Source: Ruegeria discodermiae (lineage in GTDB: Bacteria > Pseudomonadota > Alphaproteobacteria > Rhodobacterales > Rhodobacteraceae). Taken from it: a stretch of DNA of 64,000 nt. The position numbers and the translations under genes are program-made. The stretch is from NCBI RefSeq assembly GCF_030758345.1, contig NZ_JAVAMO010000011.1:1-64000 (forward strand), read 5' to 3'. Positions within the stretch are counted from its first letter, which is position 1. Every line of letters starts with the position of its first letter. Positions 17,776 through 26,694 of the stretch are shown here, piece after piece. Under the pieces are notes generated by a model. It did not search any database. It had not been told where the DNA came from and saw only the letters and a program-made list of their open reading frames with translations.

Positions 17776-18906
17776 TCAGCGGTCCTTCGGATCAAGCGCG
17801 TCGCGCAGGCCATCGCCCAGGAAGTTCAGGGCAAAAAGCAGGATGGTCATTGTCGCCGCCGGATAGAACAGCATGAACGGCGCGTTGCGCATGTTCTTAG
17901 CTCCTTCCGAGATCAGCACGCCCAGCGAGGTCAGCGGCTCCTGCACGCCAAGGCCCAGGAAGCTGAGGAAGCTTTCCAGCAGGATCACCTTGGGGATCAG
18001 CAGGGTCATGTAGATGATCACCGTCCCGGCCGTATTCGGGATGATATGCCGACGAACGATAGATTTGCCGGACACGCCCAACGCTTCGGCCGCCTGCACA
18101 AACTCGCGCCGCCTGAGCGACAATGTCTGGCCGCGCGTGATCCGCGCCATATCCAGCCACTCCACCGCGCCAACGGCAAGGAACATCAGTACCAGATTGC
18201 GGCCAAAGAACACGACCAGCAGGATCACGAAGAACACGAAAGGCAGTGAATACATCACGTCGACAAAGCGCATCATCACATTGTCGACCCGCCCCCCGAT
18301 GAACCCTGCGGTCGCGCCATAGATCACCCCGATCGTCAGCGCCACAGCCGTGGCCAACGCACCGATCATCAGCGAAATCCTCAGCGAGATCAGGATGCGC
18401 GAAAACAGATCGCGCCCATTCGCATCCGTCCCCATCAGGAAATAAAGCTGCTGCACCGAAGCCTCGATCACGCCTTTCTTGGGGTCGGTGGGATCGACGG
18501 TGATCTCTGCATCCGAGAACACGCTGGAGCGGTCCAGATAGCGCGAAATGCGTGGGTCGATATCTCGGCTGTCGCTCGACACCTCGATACGGACCTTCCC
18601 GTCTTCGACATCAATCGCGCCCAGATCCACACGCGCGCGGCGCAAGGCAGATTCGGCCGCCGGAATGACTTGCTCTTCCTGGGGATACGATTCCAGCGAG
18701 GGCTTCACCTTCACAAATTCCGGGTAAACCTTGGAATAGGAATGCGGCGCCAGCATCGGCCCGAAAATCCCCGCCAGCGCCAGGATGATCAGCACAAAGA
18801 TCGAGGCCATCGCCGCCTTGTTCCGCCGTAGCCGCAGCATCGCGGTTGCCCAGAGCGAGCGGCTTTCGCCCTGAATGGGCGCATTATCAACAGTCATATC
18901 AGTCAT
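17776..18906 (-). CDS. Oligopeptide ABC transporter permease, OppC-like
   Basis: This 376-residue inner-membrane permease has a first membrane helix at about residues 32-52. A periplasmic insertion of roughly 110 residues follows (rich in charged residues, SSDSRDIDPRISRYLDRS in its middle). Then come the helices and the EAA loop (ALGVSGKSIVRRHIIPN, about residue 285). The insert lies before the usual GTDANGRDLFSR motif. The ATG at 18906 overlaps the end of the upstream permease; an ATG at 18897 is an alternative. The substrate is inferred only as peptide-like. Confidence 0.85.
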   Translation of the reverse strand: MTDMTVDNAPIQGESRSLWATAMLRLRRNKAAMASIFVLIILALAGIFGPMLAPHSYSKVYPEFVKVKPSLESYPQEEQVIPAAESALRRARVDLGAIDVEDGKVRIEVSSDSRDIDPRISRYLDRSSVFSDAEITVDPTDPKKGVIEASVQQLYFLMGTDANGRDLFSRILISLRISLMIGALATAVALTIGVIYGATAGFIGGRVDNVMMRFVDVMYSLPFVFFVILLVVFFGRNLVLMFLAVGAVEWLDMARITRGQTLSLRRREFVQAAEALGVSGKSIVRRHIIPNTAGTVIIYMTLLIPKVILLESFLSFLGLGVQEPLTSLGVLISEGAKNMRNAPFMLFYPAATMTILLFALNFLGDGLRDALDPKDR

Positions 18907-19816
18907 AGCGCACCCTCGGATCGAGAACGGCATAAAGAAGGTCGACGATCAGGTTGAAGACCACGACAAAAACGGCAACGATCACCACGGTGCCCATCAC
19001 CAGCGTGTAGTCGCGGTTCAGCGCGCCGATCACGAAATAGCGCCCGATACCCGGCAGGTTGAACACTTGTTCCACCACAATAGAGCCAGTCAGCAGCGCC
19101 GCCGCAGCGGGGCCGAGATAACTGATCGCTGGCAGGATCGCGGCGCGCAGCGCATGTTTGCCAACCACCATATGGGTGGGCAAGCCATAGGCGCGCGCCG
19201 TGCGCACATGGTCGGACCGGAGCGCCTCGATCATCGAGCCGCGGATCAGCCGCGTCACGACGGCGATCTGCGGCAGGGCCAGTGCAATCACGGGCAGGAT
19301 CATCTGGTTCCACTGGCCCCAGCCCTGCGCGGGCAGCCAGCTGAGGATCACCGCAAAGACCAGCGATAGGACCGGTGCGACCACGAAATTCGGCACGGTA
19401 ATGCCAAAGGTGGCCACTGCAATCACTGCGAAATCGGTCTTGGTGTTCTGGCGCAGCGCGGCAATGGAGCCCAACAGCGCGCCCAGAACCAGTGCCAGGA
19501 TCAGAGCGGTCGCCCCAAGCTGCACCGAAATCGGCAGCCCCTCGGCCAGGATCTCGTGGACCCGCTTGTCACGATAGATGAAGGACGGGCCCATATCGCC
19601 CTGAAACAGGTTGCTCAGGTAGATCCCGTATTGCTGCCACAGGGGCTTGTCCAAACCGAAGGTGGCGTTGAGGTTAGCCATCACCGTGGCCTCAAGCGTC
19701 CGCTCCTGATCGAAGGGACCACCGGGCGCAAGGCGCATCATGAAGAACGACGCGGTGACAATGATAAAAAGAGTTGGAATGGCGGATAAGAGCCGCCGGA
19801 GTGCGTAGCTTAGCAT
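18899..19816 (-). CDS. Oligopeptide ABC transporter permease, OppB-like
   Basis: This 305-residue permease starts with the OppB/DppB pattern (YALRRLLSAIPTLF, then a long first helix). It carries the LAPGGPFD segment at about residue 30 and an EAA-type loop (ARAYGLPTHMVVGKHALR) near residue 205. Six membrane helices are visible by hydrophobicity. It lies downstream of the binding-protein gene, separated by a strong hairpin, and its end overlaps the OppC-like gene. Confidence 0.88.
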   Translation of the reverse strand: MLSYALRRLLSAIPTLFIIVTASFFMMRLAPGGPFDQERTLEATVMANLNATFGLDKPLWQQYGIYLSNLFQGDMGPSFIYRDKRVHEILAEGLPISVQLGATALILALVLGALLGSIAALRQNTKTDFAVIAVATFGITVPNFVVAPVLSLVFAVILSWLPAQGWGQWNQMILPVIALALPQIAVVTRLIRGSMIEALRSDHVRTARAYGLPTHMVVGKHALRAAILPAISYLGPAAAALLTGSIVVEQVFNLPGIGRYFVIGALNRDYTLVMGTVVIVAVFVVVFNLIVDLLYAVLDPRVRYD

Positions 19817-19838
19817 CTGAGGGGTTCACCAAAAGAGG

Positions 19839-19863
19839 GCGGCGCCGAAAAAACCGGCGCCGC
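19839..19863 (-). terminator. Intercistronic hairpin in the opp operon
   Basis: GCGGCGCCG (19839-19847) pairs perfectly with CGGCGCCGC (19855-19863) across seven bases. The minus-strand sequence continues CCTCTTTTGG. Such a hairpin between a binding-protein gene and its permease genes commonly stabilises the upstream message or partially terminates, giving excess binding protein. Which of the two applies here cannot be read from sequence. Confidence 0.65.
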
Positions 19864-19874
19864 GCAAGAAGTGA

Positions 19875-21464
19875 TTACTGAGGCAGGCTCAGGTATCGGG
19901 TCGCGTGGACATTCTGAATGTTGTCCTCCCAACCCTGCAGGTCGGGCGAAACCAGCGACCGCGAGGAATAATAAAGCAGCGGGATGAACGGCAGATCGCG
20001 CATGAACAGACCCTCGGCCTGCTGCAGAAGTGCGGCGCGCTTGTCCAGGTCGGTTTCGGCGGCAGCCTGATCCATCAACCCGTCGTACTCGGCGTTGTCG
20101 TAATTGGCGTAGTTGAACCCGTCATTATCCGACTCGACCATGAACAGGAAGTTCTGCGGGTCGGAATAGTCGCCGATCCAGCCGGCGCGAGCCACGTCGA
20201 AATCGCCCTTGTCACGCAGATGCGCATAGTGGGCCGAGGCATCACGGACGTTGAATTCTACATTCACACCCAGGTTCGACCACATATCGGCAATCGCGGT
20301 CGCCGCGTTCTTGTGGTTTTCGCTGGTGTTATACATCAGCTCAATGGTGACCGGGCTGTCAGGCGAGATGCCCTTGGCGGCCAGAATCTCGGCAGCCTTG
20401 TCTTCACGGTCCAGCATCGACATGTCGAAATACTCGGTCACTGGCGAACCAGCGGCATAGTTGCCAATGCCGGGCGGAACGAAGCTCTCTGCGGGAACCA
20501 TGGTGCCCTGGAAAATCTCATCAGCCAGAAATTCGCGATCGATGGCCATCGATAGGGCCTGACGGACTTCGGGATCGGCCAGCGTGTCGTCCTTGTGGTT
20601 CAGCGCGTAATAGTAGGTGCCCAGATAGGGAACAACGCGAACGGCTGTGTCATGCTGACCGCGCAGACGCTCAATGTCTTCGGCTGGCAGGTCCGAGCAG
20701 CTATGCACTTCGCCCGCTTCCCAGGCACGTACGCAGGTGGCCCGGTCTTCAAAAGGCAGATAGTTCACCTCTTCGATGGCGACGTTATCTGCGTCATGGA
20801 AGTTGGCATTCTTCGTCAGAACGATCTTGTCGTTCAGGATATTTGAGGTCAGCGAATAAGCCCCGTTAGACACCATATTACCGGGCTGCACGAAATCAGC
20901 ACCATGGGCATCGACGGAGGCAGGATGCACCGGCAGGCCTGTCTGGTGGGTCAGCAATTCGATAAAAAACGGGGTGGCTTGCGCCAGCGTGATTTCCAGC
21001 GTCTTGTCGTCCAGCGCCTTCACGCCCAGTTCCGACGGCTCCATCTCGCCCTTGTTGATCGCTTCGGCGTTCTGGATCGGGTAGAGGATGTTAGCGTATT
21101 TCGCCCCGGTCTCCGGCGTCATGATCCGTTGCAGCGAATACACGAAATCGCCTGCGGTCACCGGGTCGCCATTTGACCACGCTGCGTCGTCGCGCAGCTT
21201 GAAGGTGTATGTCAGGCCATCATCGGTGACCTCCCATTCCTCCGCCACGCCCGGTGCGATCTCGGCGGTCGGTGTATAGACAACCAGCCCTTCATAGAGG
21301 TCGCGCAGGATATTCGCCTCGGCCACGGTCGACGTCTTGTGCTGGTCGAGCGTTTCCGGGTTACCGTCATTGCCCCGCATATAGGTCGCCGCGCTTGCTG
21401 CGCTTGTTAGACCTGCGAGGATGGTGGCGGATAGAAGTGTGGTTTTGATCGATAGAGTCATCAT
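19875..21464 (-). CDS. Oligopeptide-binding periplasmic protein, OppA-like
   Basis: This 529-residue SBP_bac_5 protein has a signal peptide (about residues 1-25, cut after ASA). It then shows the typical start of the mature family, RGNDGNPETLDQH. The family motif region (ANILRDLYEGLV, about residue 48) and the C-terminal FNYANYDNAEYD segment are present. It captures a peptide-like solute for the two permeases and the tandem ATPase encoded downstream. GGGAGGGAGAACC precedes ATGATG, so the start could be 21464 or 21461. The neighbouring phn operon has its own regulator, so a link to phosphonates is not assumed. Confidence 0.88.
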   Translation of the reverse strand: MMTLSIKTTLLSATILAGLTSAASAATYMRGNDGNPETLDQHKTSTVAEANILRDLYEGLVVYTPTAEIAPGVAEEWEVTDDGLTYTFKLRDDAAWSNGDPVTAGDFVYSLQRIMTPETGAKYANILYPIQNAEAINKGEMEPSELGVKALDDKTLEITLAQATPFFIELLTHQTGLPVHPASVDAHGADFVQPGNMVSNGAYSLTSNILNDKIVLTKNANFHDADNVAIEEVNYLPFEDRATCVRAWEAGEVHSCSDLPAEDIERLRGQHDTAVRVVPYLGTYYYALNHKDDTLADPEVRQALSMAIDREFLADEIFQGTMVPAESFVPPGIGNYAAGSPVTEYFDMSMLDREDKAAEILAAKGISPDSPVTIELMYNTSENHKNAATAIADMWSNLGVNVEFNVRDASAHYAHLRDKGDFDVARAGWIGDYSDPQNFLFMVESDNDGFNYANYDNAEYDGLMDQAAAETDLDKRAALLQQAEGLFMRDLPFIPLLYYSSRSLVSPDLQGWEDNIQNVHATRYLSLPQ

Positions 21465-21633
21465 GGTTCTCCCTCCCTGATAACGTTTTGCATCCCCTTT
21501 CCTACTGCCGAGTCTCGGACGGATACAACCCCAGCAGGAAACAATCGGCCCCGTTCGACCGGAACAATCCTCAGTACGAACAATAATGTCGCGCCTTGCC
21601 TTTAACCTTTACGATTGTGTCATGATGAACCGG

Positions 21634-22917
21634 TTATGGCGCAAAGTCTGAAGGCACACCAAATGGCGTCTCTTTTGCATTCCGTCCGGTCAAGGCGTGC
21701 ATGAACGCCACCAAATCGGCGATCTCATCATCGGTCAGCGATGCTGATTCGATGTCGCGCGCGCCGCGTTGGCGCTGCATTTCGCGCACATCCTGCCAGA
21801 TCACAAAATCGGTGGCCGCAAGCCATTCCGCCTCGGGCAACTGTGCAGTCTCGGGCCTCCATTGGGTTAGCGCCTTATCCGGATTGAGGTGATGCCGAAT
21901 GATCTCCTCAAGCGTCGGATAGGCCCCGTTATGGCCATACGGGCCTGTTAGAGCCACATTTCGCAGCATTGGCGTGCGAAACCTGTAGGCGTCCTCAAGT
22001 CGGTCACTTTCGCCCATCCGCCCGACATCGCGTGCATAAGGATCGAAGCGGCGGGTTCTGCCGGGACCAAAGGGCGGCAGGCCAAGCGCATGAAACTTCT
22101 GATCGCTCAGCAGAGGGCCGGAATGACATGCGGCGCATTCCGCCTTGCCATAGAACAGCTCCATCCCGCGTTTTTGAGGGGCGGTCAGCGCGGTCGTGTC
22201 GCCGCGCAAATAAGCGTCGAACGGGCTGTCTATGCTCTGCCACTCGACCGCCATGAAAGCCGCCAGCGCATTGCCGATTTCGACAATCGTGACCTGTTCC
22301 GGCGCGTCGATATGGTCGAACGCGGTCACAAAGGCCTGTCCATATCTCGGATCAGTGCGCACCCGCTTGGCCAGGATCGGCCAGGCTGCGTCGATACGGT
22401 CATGCACCGCGCCGATGATCTCATTTTCTGAATGATTACCCGCCATCTCGAACTGCGCCACCAGAGGAAACAGGGCCTGCGCGGACAGAAGCGAGGTCAA
22501 CCCCTGCGGCAGCCATTCTTCGGCGGGCGAGTCGAAGCCGTTGCCGAACTGGTCCGACTTGCTCAGCCGCCCATCGTGGAAAAACGTGTGCAACTCACGC
22601 GCACCCAGGTTCCACAAGCCCGGCGCATTGCGCGGGATGCGTTTTTTGATCCGGCTATCTCCGGTACCTGCGTGCCGCTCGGTGCCTAGCCCGACACCAC
22701 CCTCGCCGATCCCGAGCGACAGCCCGTCCGAAGTGCCGAAATCGGGGTGGTGGCAATGGGCGCAGGTGATATTCCGGTTGCCCGACAGGATCGGATCGTA
22801 AAAGAGTTGGTGACCCAGCGCCGCCTGTTGCGGATCGACCGGAATGAAGTCCGCATCGCTCAGTGGGCGCGGCAGCGGCTCTGCCGCCAAAGGCAATGAC
22901 AAGACGAGGAAAACCAA
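21634..22917 (-). CDS. Di-haem cytochrome c peroxidase (MauG/CcpA family)
   Basis: This periplasmic di-haem protein has two CxxCH sites: CAHCHH in the first half and CAACHS in the second. A HNGAYPTLEEI stretch lies near the C-terminus. It is of typical family length (about 427 residues). The start is uncertain. I place it at TTG 22917, which gives a short hydrophobic leader (VFLVLSLPLAA) before EPLPRPL. A CTG further upstream would add a lysine-rich n-region but overlaps the divergent Sel1 gene. The frame extends to 23364 only as antisense of that gene. Peroxide reduction is the family role; the electron donor is not evident. Confidence 0.8.
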   Translation of the reverse strand: MVFLVLSLPLAAEPLPRPLSDADFIPVDPQQAALGHQLFYDPILSGNRNITCAHCHHPDFGTSDGLSLGIGEGGVGLGTERHAGTGDSRIKKRIPRNAPGLWNLGARELHTFFHDGRLSKSDQFGNGFDSPAEEWLPQGLTSLLSAQALFPLVAQFEMAGNHSENEIIGAVHDRIDAAWPILAKRVRTDPRYGQAFVTAFDHIDAPEQVTIVEIGNALAAFMAVEWQSIDSPFDAYLRGDTTALTAPQKRGMELFYGKAECAACHSGPLLSDQKFHALGLPPFGPGRTRRFDPYARDVGRMGESDRLEDAYRFRTPMLRNVALTGPYGHNGAYPTLEEIIRHHLNPDKALTQWRPETAQLPEAEWLAATDFVIWQDVREMQRQRGARDIESASLTDDEIADLVAFMHALTGRNAKETPFGVPSDFAP

Positions 22918-22920
22918 GCC

Positions 22921-23388
22921 ATGTATCGCCTTCTGTTTCTTTTGTTTCTGGCGCAGCCTGCCCTTGGTGATATCGAAGAGGCGCGCGATCTGATGGAGGG
23001 CGGGCAGTTCAAAGCCGCCTATGAGGCGCTTTGGCCCGCCGCGCGATCCGGCAACGCGGATGCCGAGGAGCTGATCGGCGTGATGTATGCGATGGGGCTG
23101 GGCGTCGAGCGGGACGATATGCGTGCATTCGACTGGTATCTGCGCGCCTCGATGAAGGGGCATCCCGGCGCGCAATCCGGTATCGGCTGGTACTACGAGG
23201 TTGGTCGTGGCTTGCCCGCCCCCGACCTGACCCGTGCCTATCTGTGGTATGCGCTGTCGGCCATCGGCGGTGACCCCGATGCGGCGATCAGCCTGGAAGA
23301 GGTCGTCAAGAAAATGACGCCGGAAGAGATCGCCAAGGCGCAGGAACTGATCGACGATTATCAACCCTGGATGTACCCGTTTCGCTAG
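22921..23388 (+). CDS. Sel1-repeat secreted protein
   Basis: This 155-residue protein has a signal peptide (MYRLLFLLFLAQPALG). At least two Sel1/TPR-like repeats follow at about residues 45-115 (AEELIGVMYAMGLGVERDDMR; then AQSGIGWYYEVGRGLPAPDL). Such repeats bind other proteins, here in the periplasm. A GAGGA motif lies ten bases ahead of the ATG. The start is three bases from the proposed start of the divergent di-haem peroxidase, so promoters of each gene must lie inside the other. Confidence 0.78.
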   Translation: MYRLLFLLFLAQPALGDIEEARDLMEGGQFKAAYEALWPAARSGNADAEELIGVMYAMGLGVERDDMRAFDWYLRASMKGHPGAQSGIGWYYEVGRGLPAPDLTRAYLWYALSAIGGDPDAAISLEEVVKKMTPEEIAKAQELIDDYQPWMYPFR

Positions 23389-23442
23389 AGCACGCCCCGC
23401 AAAACTGGGGACCGCTTTTGCGTCCCCCGGACATGCGTGATC

Positions 23443-23474
23443 AAAAAGGTGAGCCGGGCGGCCTGAACCGCCCG
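23443..23474 (-). terminator. Probable terminator of the TRAP/monooxygenase operon
   Basis: CGGGCGG (23455-23461) pairs with CCGCCCG (23468-23474). On the minus strand the stem is followed eight bases later by five T residues (23443-23447). It lies 14 bases beyond the dctP-like stop. A second imperfect hairpin at 23407-23427 may serve the convergent Sel1 gene. Confidence 0.5.
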
Positions 23475-23487
23475 TCTCTCTGTCAGG

Positions 23488-24552
23488 TTACTGCGTATCC
23501 GCCGCGCGGCTGGCATTGATCCGCTCTTCGGCCTGAGCGACCGAACCGACCAACGCGTCATAAGCCTGCTGGCCGCCATCGACATTGGCGGTGAACCACT
23601 CATAGACAGGCGTCGCCGCCTCTTTGAACGCCGCCTTTTCGTCAGGGGTCGGCACATAAAGGTCACCGCCACCGGCAACGAAATCCTCATAGGCCTGGAT
23701 GGACTTGCGCTTGGGCGAGGCAAAAGTCGCCTGCTGAAGCTGATAGAACCCATCCACCACAACGGTGCGCATTTCCGGCGGCAGCGACATGAACTTCTCG
23801 TTATTCATGAACCACAGCGCGCCCATATAGGCGTGCCCGTCCAGCGTGACATATTGCAGCCCAGCATCGGGGAACTTCATGTTCATGATGTCGGTAATGC
23901 CGTTTTTAGAGCCTTCTACGACACCAGTCTGGAAGCTGGTGAACAGTTCCGGCCACGGGATCGGCGTGGGCGATGCCCCCAGCGCTTCGACCAGAACCTG
24001 CGGCAAGTCCGCCACCACAGTACGGATTTTCAAGCCTTCCATGTCCGAAGGGGTCTGGATGCGCTTCTGTGTATTGGCGAAGTTGCGCCAGCCGCCGGTA
24101 TTGCCGACGGTCATCAGCCGAATTGCGCCGCCCGACCCGTCCGAGACCATCTGCTTCATCGACTGCATGAAATCGCTGTCGTTGGCCAGCACCGCCTCGG
24201 CCACCCGGTCATCAGCCATCAGATAAGGCAGGTCCAGCACTTGCACGAATGGGAAGATGCCCGAGGAGCCGCCCGATGTGGAGATATAGATATCTACACT
24301 GCCATCCGCGACGCCTTGCAGGCATTCGGCGCCGTTCGAACAAAGCTGCGTACCGATGAACAACTCGACCTCGATCGCGCCGTTCGAGGCGGCCTCGACA
24401 TAGTTCTTGAAGACGACCAGACCGTCATAATCCTCGTCGTTTTCGTTCGAGTTGGCCGTCGCCCGCAGCGTAAAGTCCGCCGCTGACGCCGTTATGGCAG
24501 AGCCAGCCAGTATGGCCGCCACGGCCACCGATTTTAAGGCAGTTTTGAGCAC
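23488..24552 (-). CDS. TRAP transporter solute-binding protein (DctP family)
   Basis: This 354-residue periplasmic protein has a signal peptide cut after ASA (about residue 24). It shows DctP-family features: KNYVEAASNGAIEVELF, the LDLPYLMADDRV segment, and the ligand-arginine region GLKIRT at about residue 175. It delivers the solute to the DctQM membrane pair encoded just upstream in the operon. Being last in a unit with a sulfonate-type monooxygenase, it is a candidate binding protein for sulfoquinovose or a related organosulfonate. That substrate is inferred. Confidence 0.9.
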   Translation of the reverse strand: MLKTALKSVAVAAILAGSAITASAADFTLRATANSNENDEDYDGLVVFKNYVEAASNGAIEVELFIGTQLCSNGAECLQGVADGSVDIYISTSGGSSGIFPFVQVLDLPYLMADDRVAEAVLANDSDFMQSMKQMVSDGSGGAIRLMTVGNTGGWRNFANTQKRIQTPSDMEGLKIRTVVADLPQVLVEALGASPTPIPWPELFTSFQTGVVEGSKNGITDIMNMKFPDAGLQYVTLDGHAYMGALWFMNNEKFMSLPPEMRTVVVDGFYQLQQATFASPKRKSIQAYEDFVAGGGDLYVPTPDEKAAFKEAATPVYEWFTANVDGGQQAYDALVGSVAQAEERINASRAADTQ

Positions 24553-24576
24553 AGCGTTTCCTCCCTGTTCAGATAC

Positions 24577-26052
24577 TCATTGTGCGAACCCGGTCAGTCT
24601 CGGGATCGTCATTGATATGGCCGGGATATAGGTGATCAGGAAAATCACCAGAATTTCCACGGCCAGGAATGGCAGAATGGCCTTTGCGATTGTCTCTACC
24701 CTCTCTTTCGACACCGCCGCCGCCACGAATAACACAAGCCCCATGGGTGGCGTGGCCAGTCCAACGGTCAGGTTGACGCTCATAATGATCGCGAAATGGA
24801 TCGAGTCGACACCCAGATCGGTAAAGATCGGCCCCAGAATGGGCCCAAGGATGATGATCGCGGGTCCGGCATCCAGAAACATGCCCACGATGAACAAAAG
24901 CAGGTTGATCAGGAACAGCAGAATCAGCGGGTTCTCACTGAGGTTCAGGATGAAGCCTGCCAGTTGCTCTGGCGCATGGCTGAGGCTGACCACGGTTTTG
25001 AACGCCATCGCCGCGCCCACCAGCAGCAGCACCACGGCAGAGGTGATCCCGGCATTGGTCAGAATTTGCGGCATGTCGCGCAGGCTGAGGCTGCGCAGGA
25101 TGAAGAACCCTACAAAGACCGCATAGGCCACGGCGACCGCAGCGGCCTCGGTGGGGGTAAAGACCCCGGCCAGAATGCCGCCAAGGATCAGGATCGGTGT
25201 CTGCAGCGGTACCATGGCGCGTTTGCAGACCATGCGGAAATCATGGCTAACCACGCGGCGCAACCCGAGGAAAATGCCATGTGCAATCAACAGCGCACCG
25301 ATCAGCAGACCCCATTCGATCGCCGCGCTCGCCTCGGCCCCGACCGGCATGAAGGACCACAGCAGCAACCCCAGATTCAGCCGAACCAGCAGGAAGGACA
25401 CCCAGGTCTCGGTTTTGCCAAGCTTGGTGCCGGTCAGCACCACTCGATGTGCCGGCGGCAGCTCATAGCGGTCGGCCATGAGGCGCACCATTACCATCAG
25501 CCCGACGCCCACCAGAATACCCGGCACAATCCCGGCCAGAAACAGCGCCGCAACGCTTTCGCCCATGACATAGGCGTAAATGATCATGATCCCCGAAGGC
25601 GGAATGATCGGCCCAATCACCGAACTGGCCGCCGTGATCGCGGCGGCGAATTTGCGGCTATAGCCCTCTTTCTCCATCGCCGGGATCAGCATTGAGCCCA
25701 GCGCCGACGTATCAGCCACCGCCGAACCTGAAAGCCCTGCAAACAGGATCGAACTGAGGATGTTGACCTGCGCCAGACCACCTCGCAGATGTCCCATCAA
25801 GGCCTGGCTGAACTCCACAAGCCGGATGGTGATTCCGCCGCGATTCATCATCTCGCCCGCGAGCATGAAGAACGGGATCGCCATCAGCGGAAAGCTGTCC
25901 ATACCGTTATAGACATTGCGGTAGAGCAGCGTGATGTCCTTTTCCTGCCCGCTGAGCCACAACAGCAATCCGGGCGCGGCAAGCAGGCCGAAAAAGACCG
26001 GCAAACCGATCAGCAGGAAGAAGAGGAAGGCGGGCAGGAACCAGATCAGCAT
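24577..26052 (-). CDS. TRAP transporter large permease (DctM family)
   Basis: This 491-residue integral membrane protein is the ion-coupled transport subunit. Family signatures are FPLMAIPFFMLAGEMMNRGGI (about residue 52 onward), the IPPSGIMIIYAYV segment (about 150) and VNLTVGLATPPMGLVLFVAA near the C-terminus. Helices fill almost the whole length. It follows dctQ with no gap: the dctQ stop ends at 26053 and this start is at 26052, so the two are translationally coupled. Confidence 0.92.
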   Translation of the reverse strand: MLIWFLPAFLFFLLIGLPVFFGLLAAPGLLLWLSGQEKDITLLYRNVYNGMDSFPLMAIPFFMLAGEMMNRGGITIRLVEFSQALMGHLRGGLAQVNILSSILFAGLSGSAVADTSALGSMLIPAMEKEGYSRKFAAAITAASSVIGPIIPPSGIMIIYAYVMGESVAALFLAGIVPGILVGVGLMVMVRLMADRYELPPAHRVVLTGTKLGKTETWVSFLLVRLNLGLLLWSFMPVGAEASAAIEWGLLIGALLIAHGIFLGLRRVVSHDFRMVCKRAMVPLQTPILILGGILAGVFTPTEAAAVAVAYAVFVGFFILRSLSLRDMPQILTNAGITSAVVLLLVGAAMAFKTVVSLSHAPEQLAGFILNLSENPLILLFLINLLLFIVGMFLDAGPAIIILGPILGPIFTDLGVDSIHFAIIMSVNLTVGLATPPMGLVLFVAAAVSKERVETIAKAILPFLAVEILVIFLITYIPAISMTIPRLTGFAQ

Positions 26053-26643
26053 CTATTCACTCCCCAGCATTTCGACATCATCAATGGGGCGTAGACGGTC
26101 ACCGCCCCCCATCAGCGTCACAAGACCCCTCAGGATCAGCTCGATATTGACCGAAGTCAGCAGGATCACCCCGACCAGCAGCGAGGCCATCATCCAACTG
26201 CGCGGTATCCGGAACCATTCGTCAAAGGAAATCGAAGTCGGCAGATAGAGCGAGGCGGTGGTGAACTTGCCCCCAAACCCGGTGACTTCCCCCCATCCGA
26301 TCCCAATCGCAACAACCAGAACCAGCAAAGAGATAATCAGCAGAAACAGGCTGAGGATCTGGCCGGGAACGCTGGGCAGCGCGCGGCCGAACATGTCGAT
26401 GGCAACAAAGCCGCCACGTCGGAACGCGGTGGGTGCCATCAGGCCGGTCATCCACAACATGCAGAACCGCGCGGCTTCATCCGGCCAGGGCAGCGCATTG
26501 TTCAGAACATATCGAAAAAACACCTGAATCAGGATCGCAACAACCATCGCGGCGATCGCGACAACGCCAACGGCACGGCCGATCCGCAATGCGAATTCGT
26601 TCACGAAGCCAATCGGTGCAAGCACCGACAATAATCCGCCCAT
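26053..26643 (-). CDS. TRAP transporter small permease (DctQ family)
   Basis: This 196-residue protein has four membrane helices, starting at about residues 20, 60, 95 and 145. The family motif around ALPWPDEAARFCMLWMTGL (about residue 50) is present. It pairs with the DctM subunit encoded immediately downstream. It follows the flavin reductase gene after 51 bases, so the transporter and catabolic enzymes appear to be one transcript. Confidence 0.88.
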   Translation of the reverse strand: MGGLLSVLAPIGFVNEFALRIGRAVGVVAIAAMVVAILIQVFFRYVLNNALPWPDEAARFCMLWMTGLMAPTAFRRGGFVAIDMFGRALPSVPGQILSLFLLIISLLVLVVAIGIGWGEVTGFGGKFTTASLYLPTSISFDEWFRIPRSWMMASLLVGVILLTSVNIELILRGLVTLMGGGDRLRPIDDVEMLGSE

Positions 26644-26694
26644 GCGGATCGCCCTCCCTTTGGTGCCTGCCGGGTTCGGCAGGTCTTGCTGCGC

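Noticed and set aside
22918-23364. N-terminal extension of the di-haem peroxidase
   Set aside because: The added residues are antisense to the Sel1 gene and place the hydrophobic leader in the interior of the protein.
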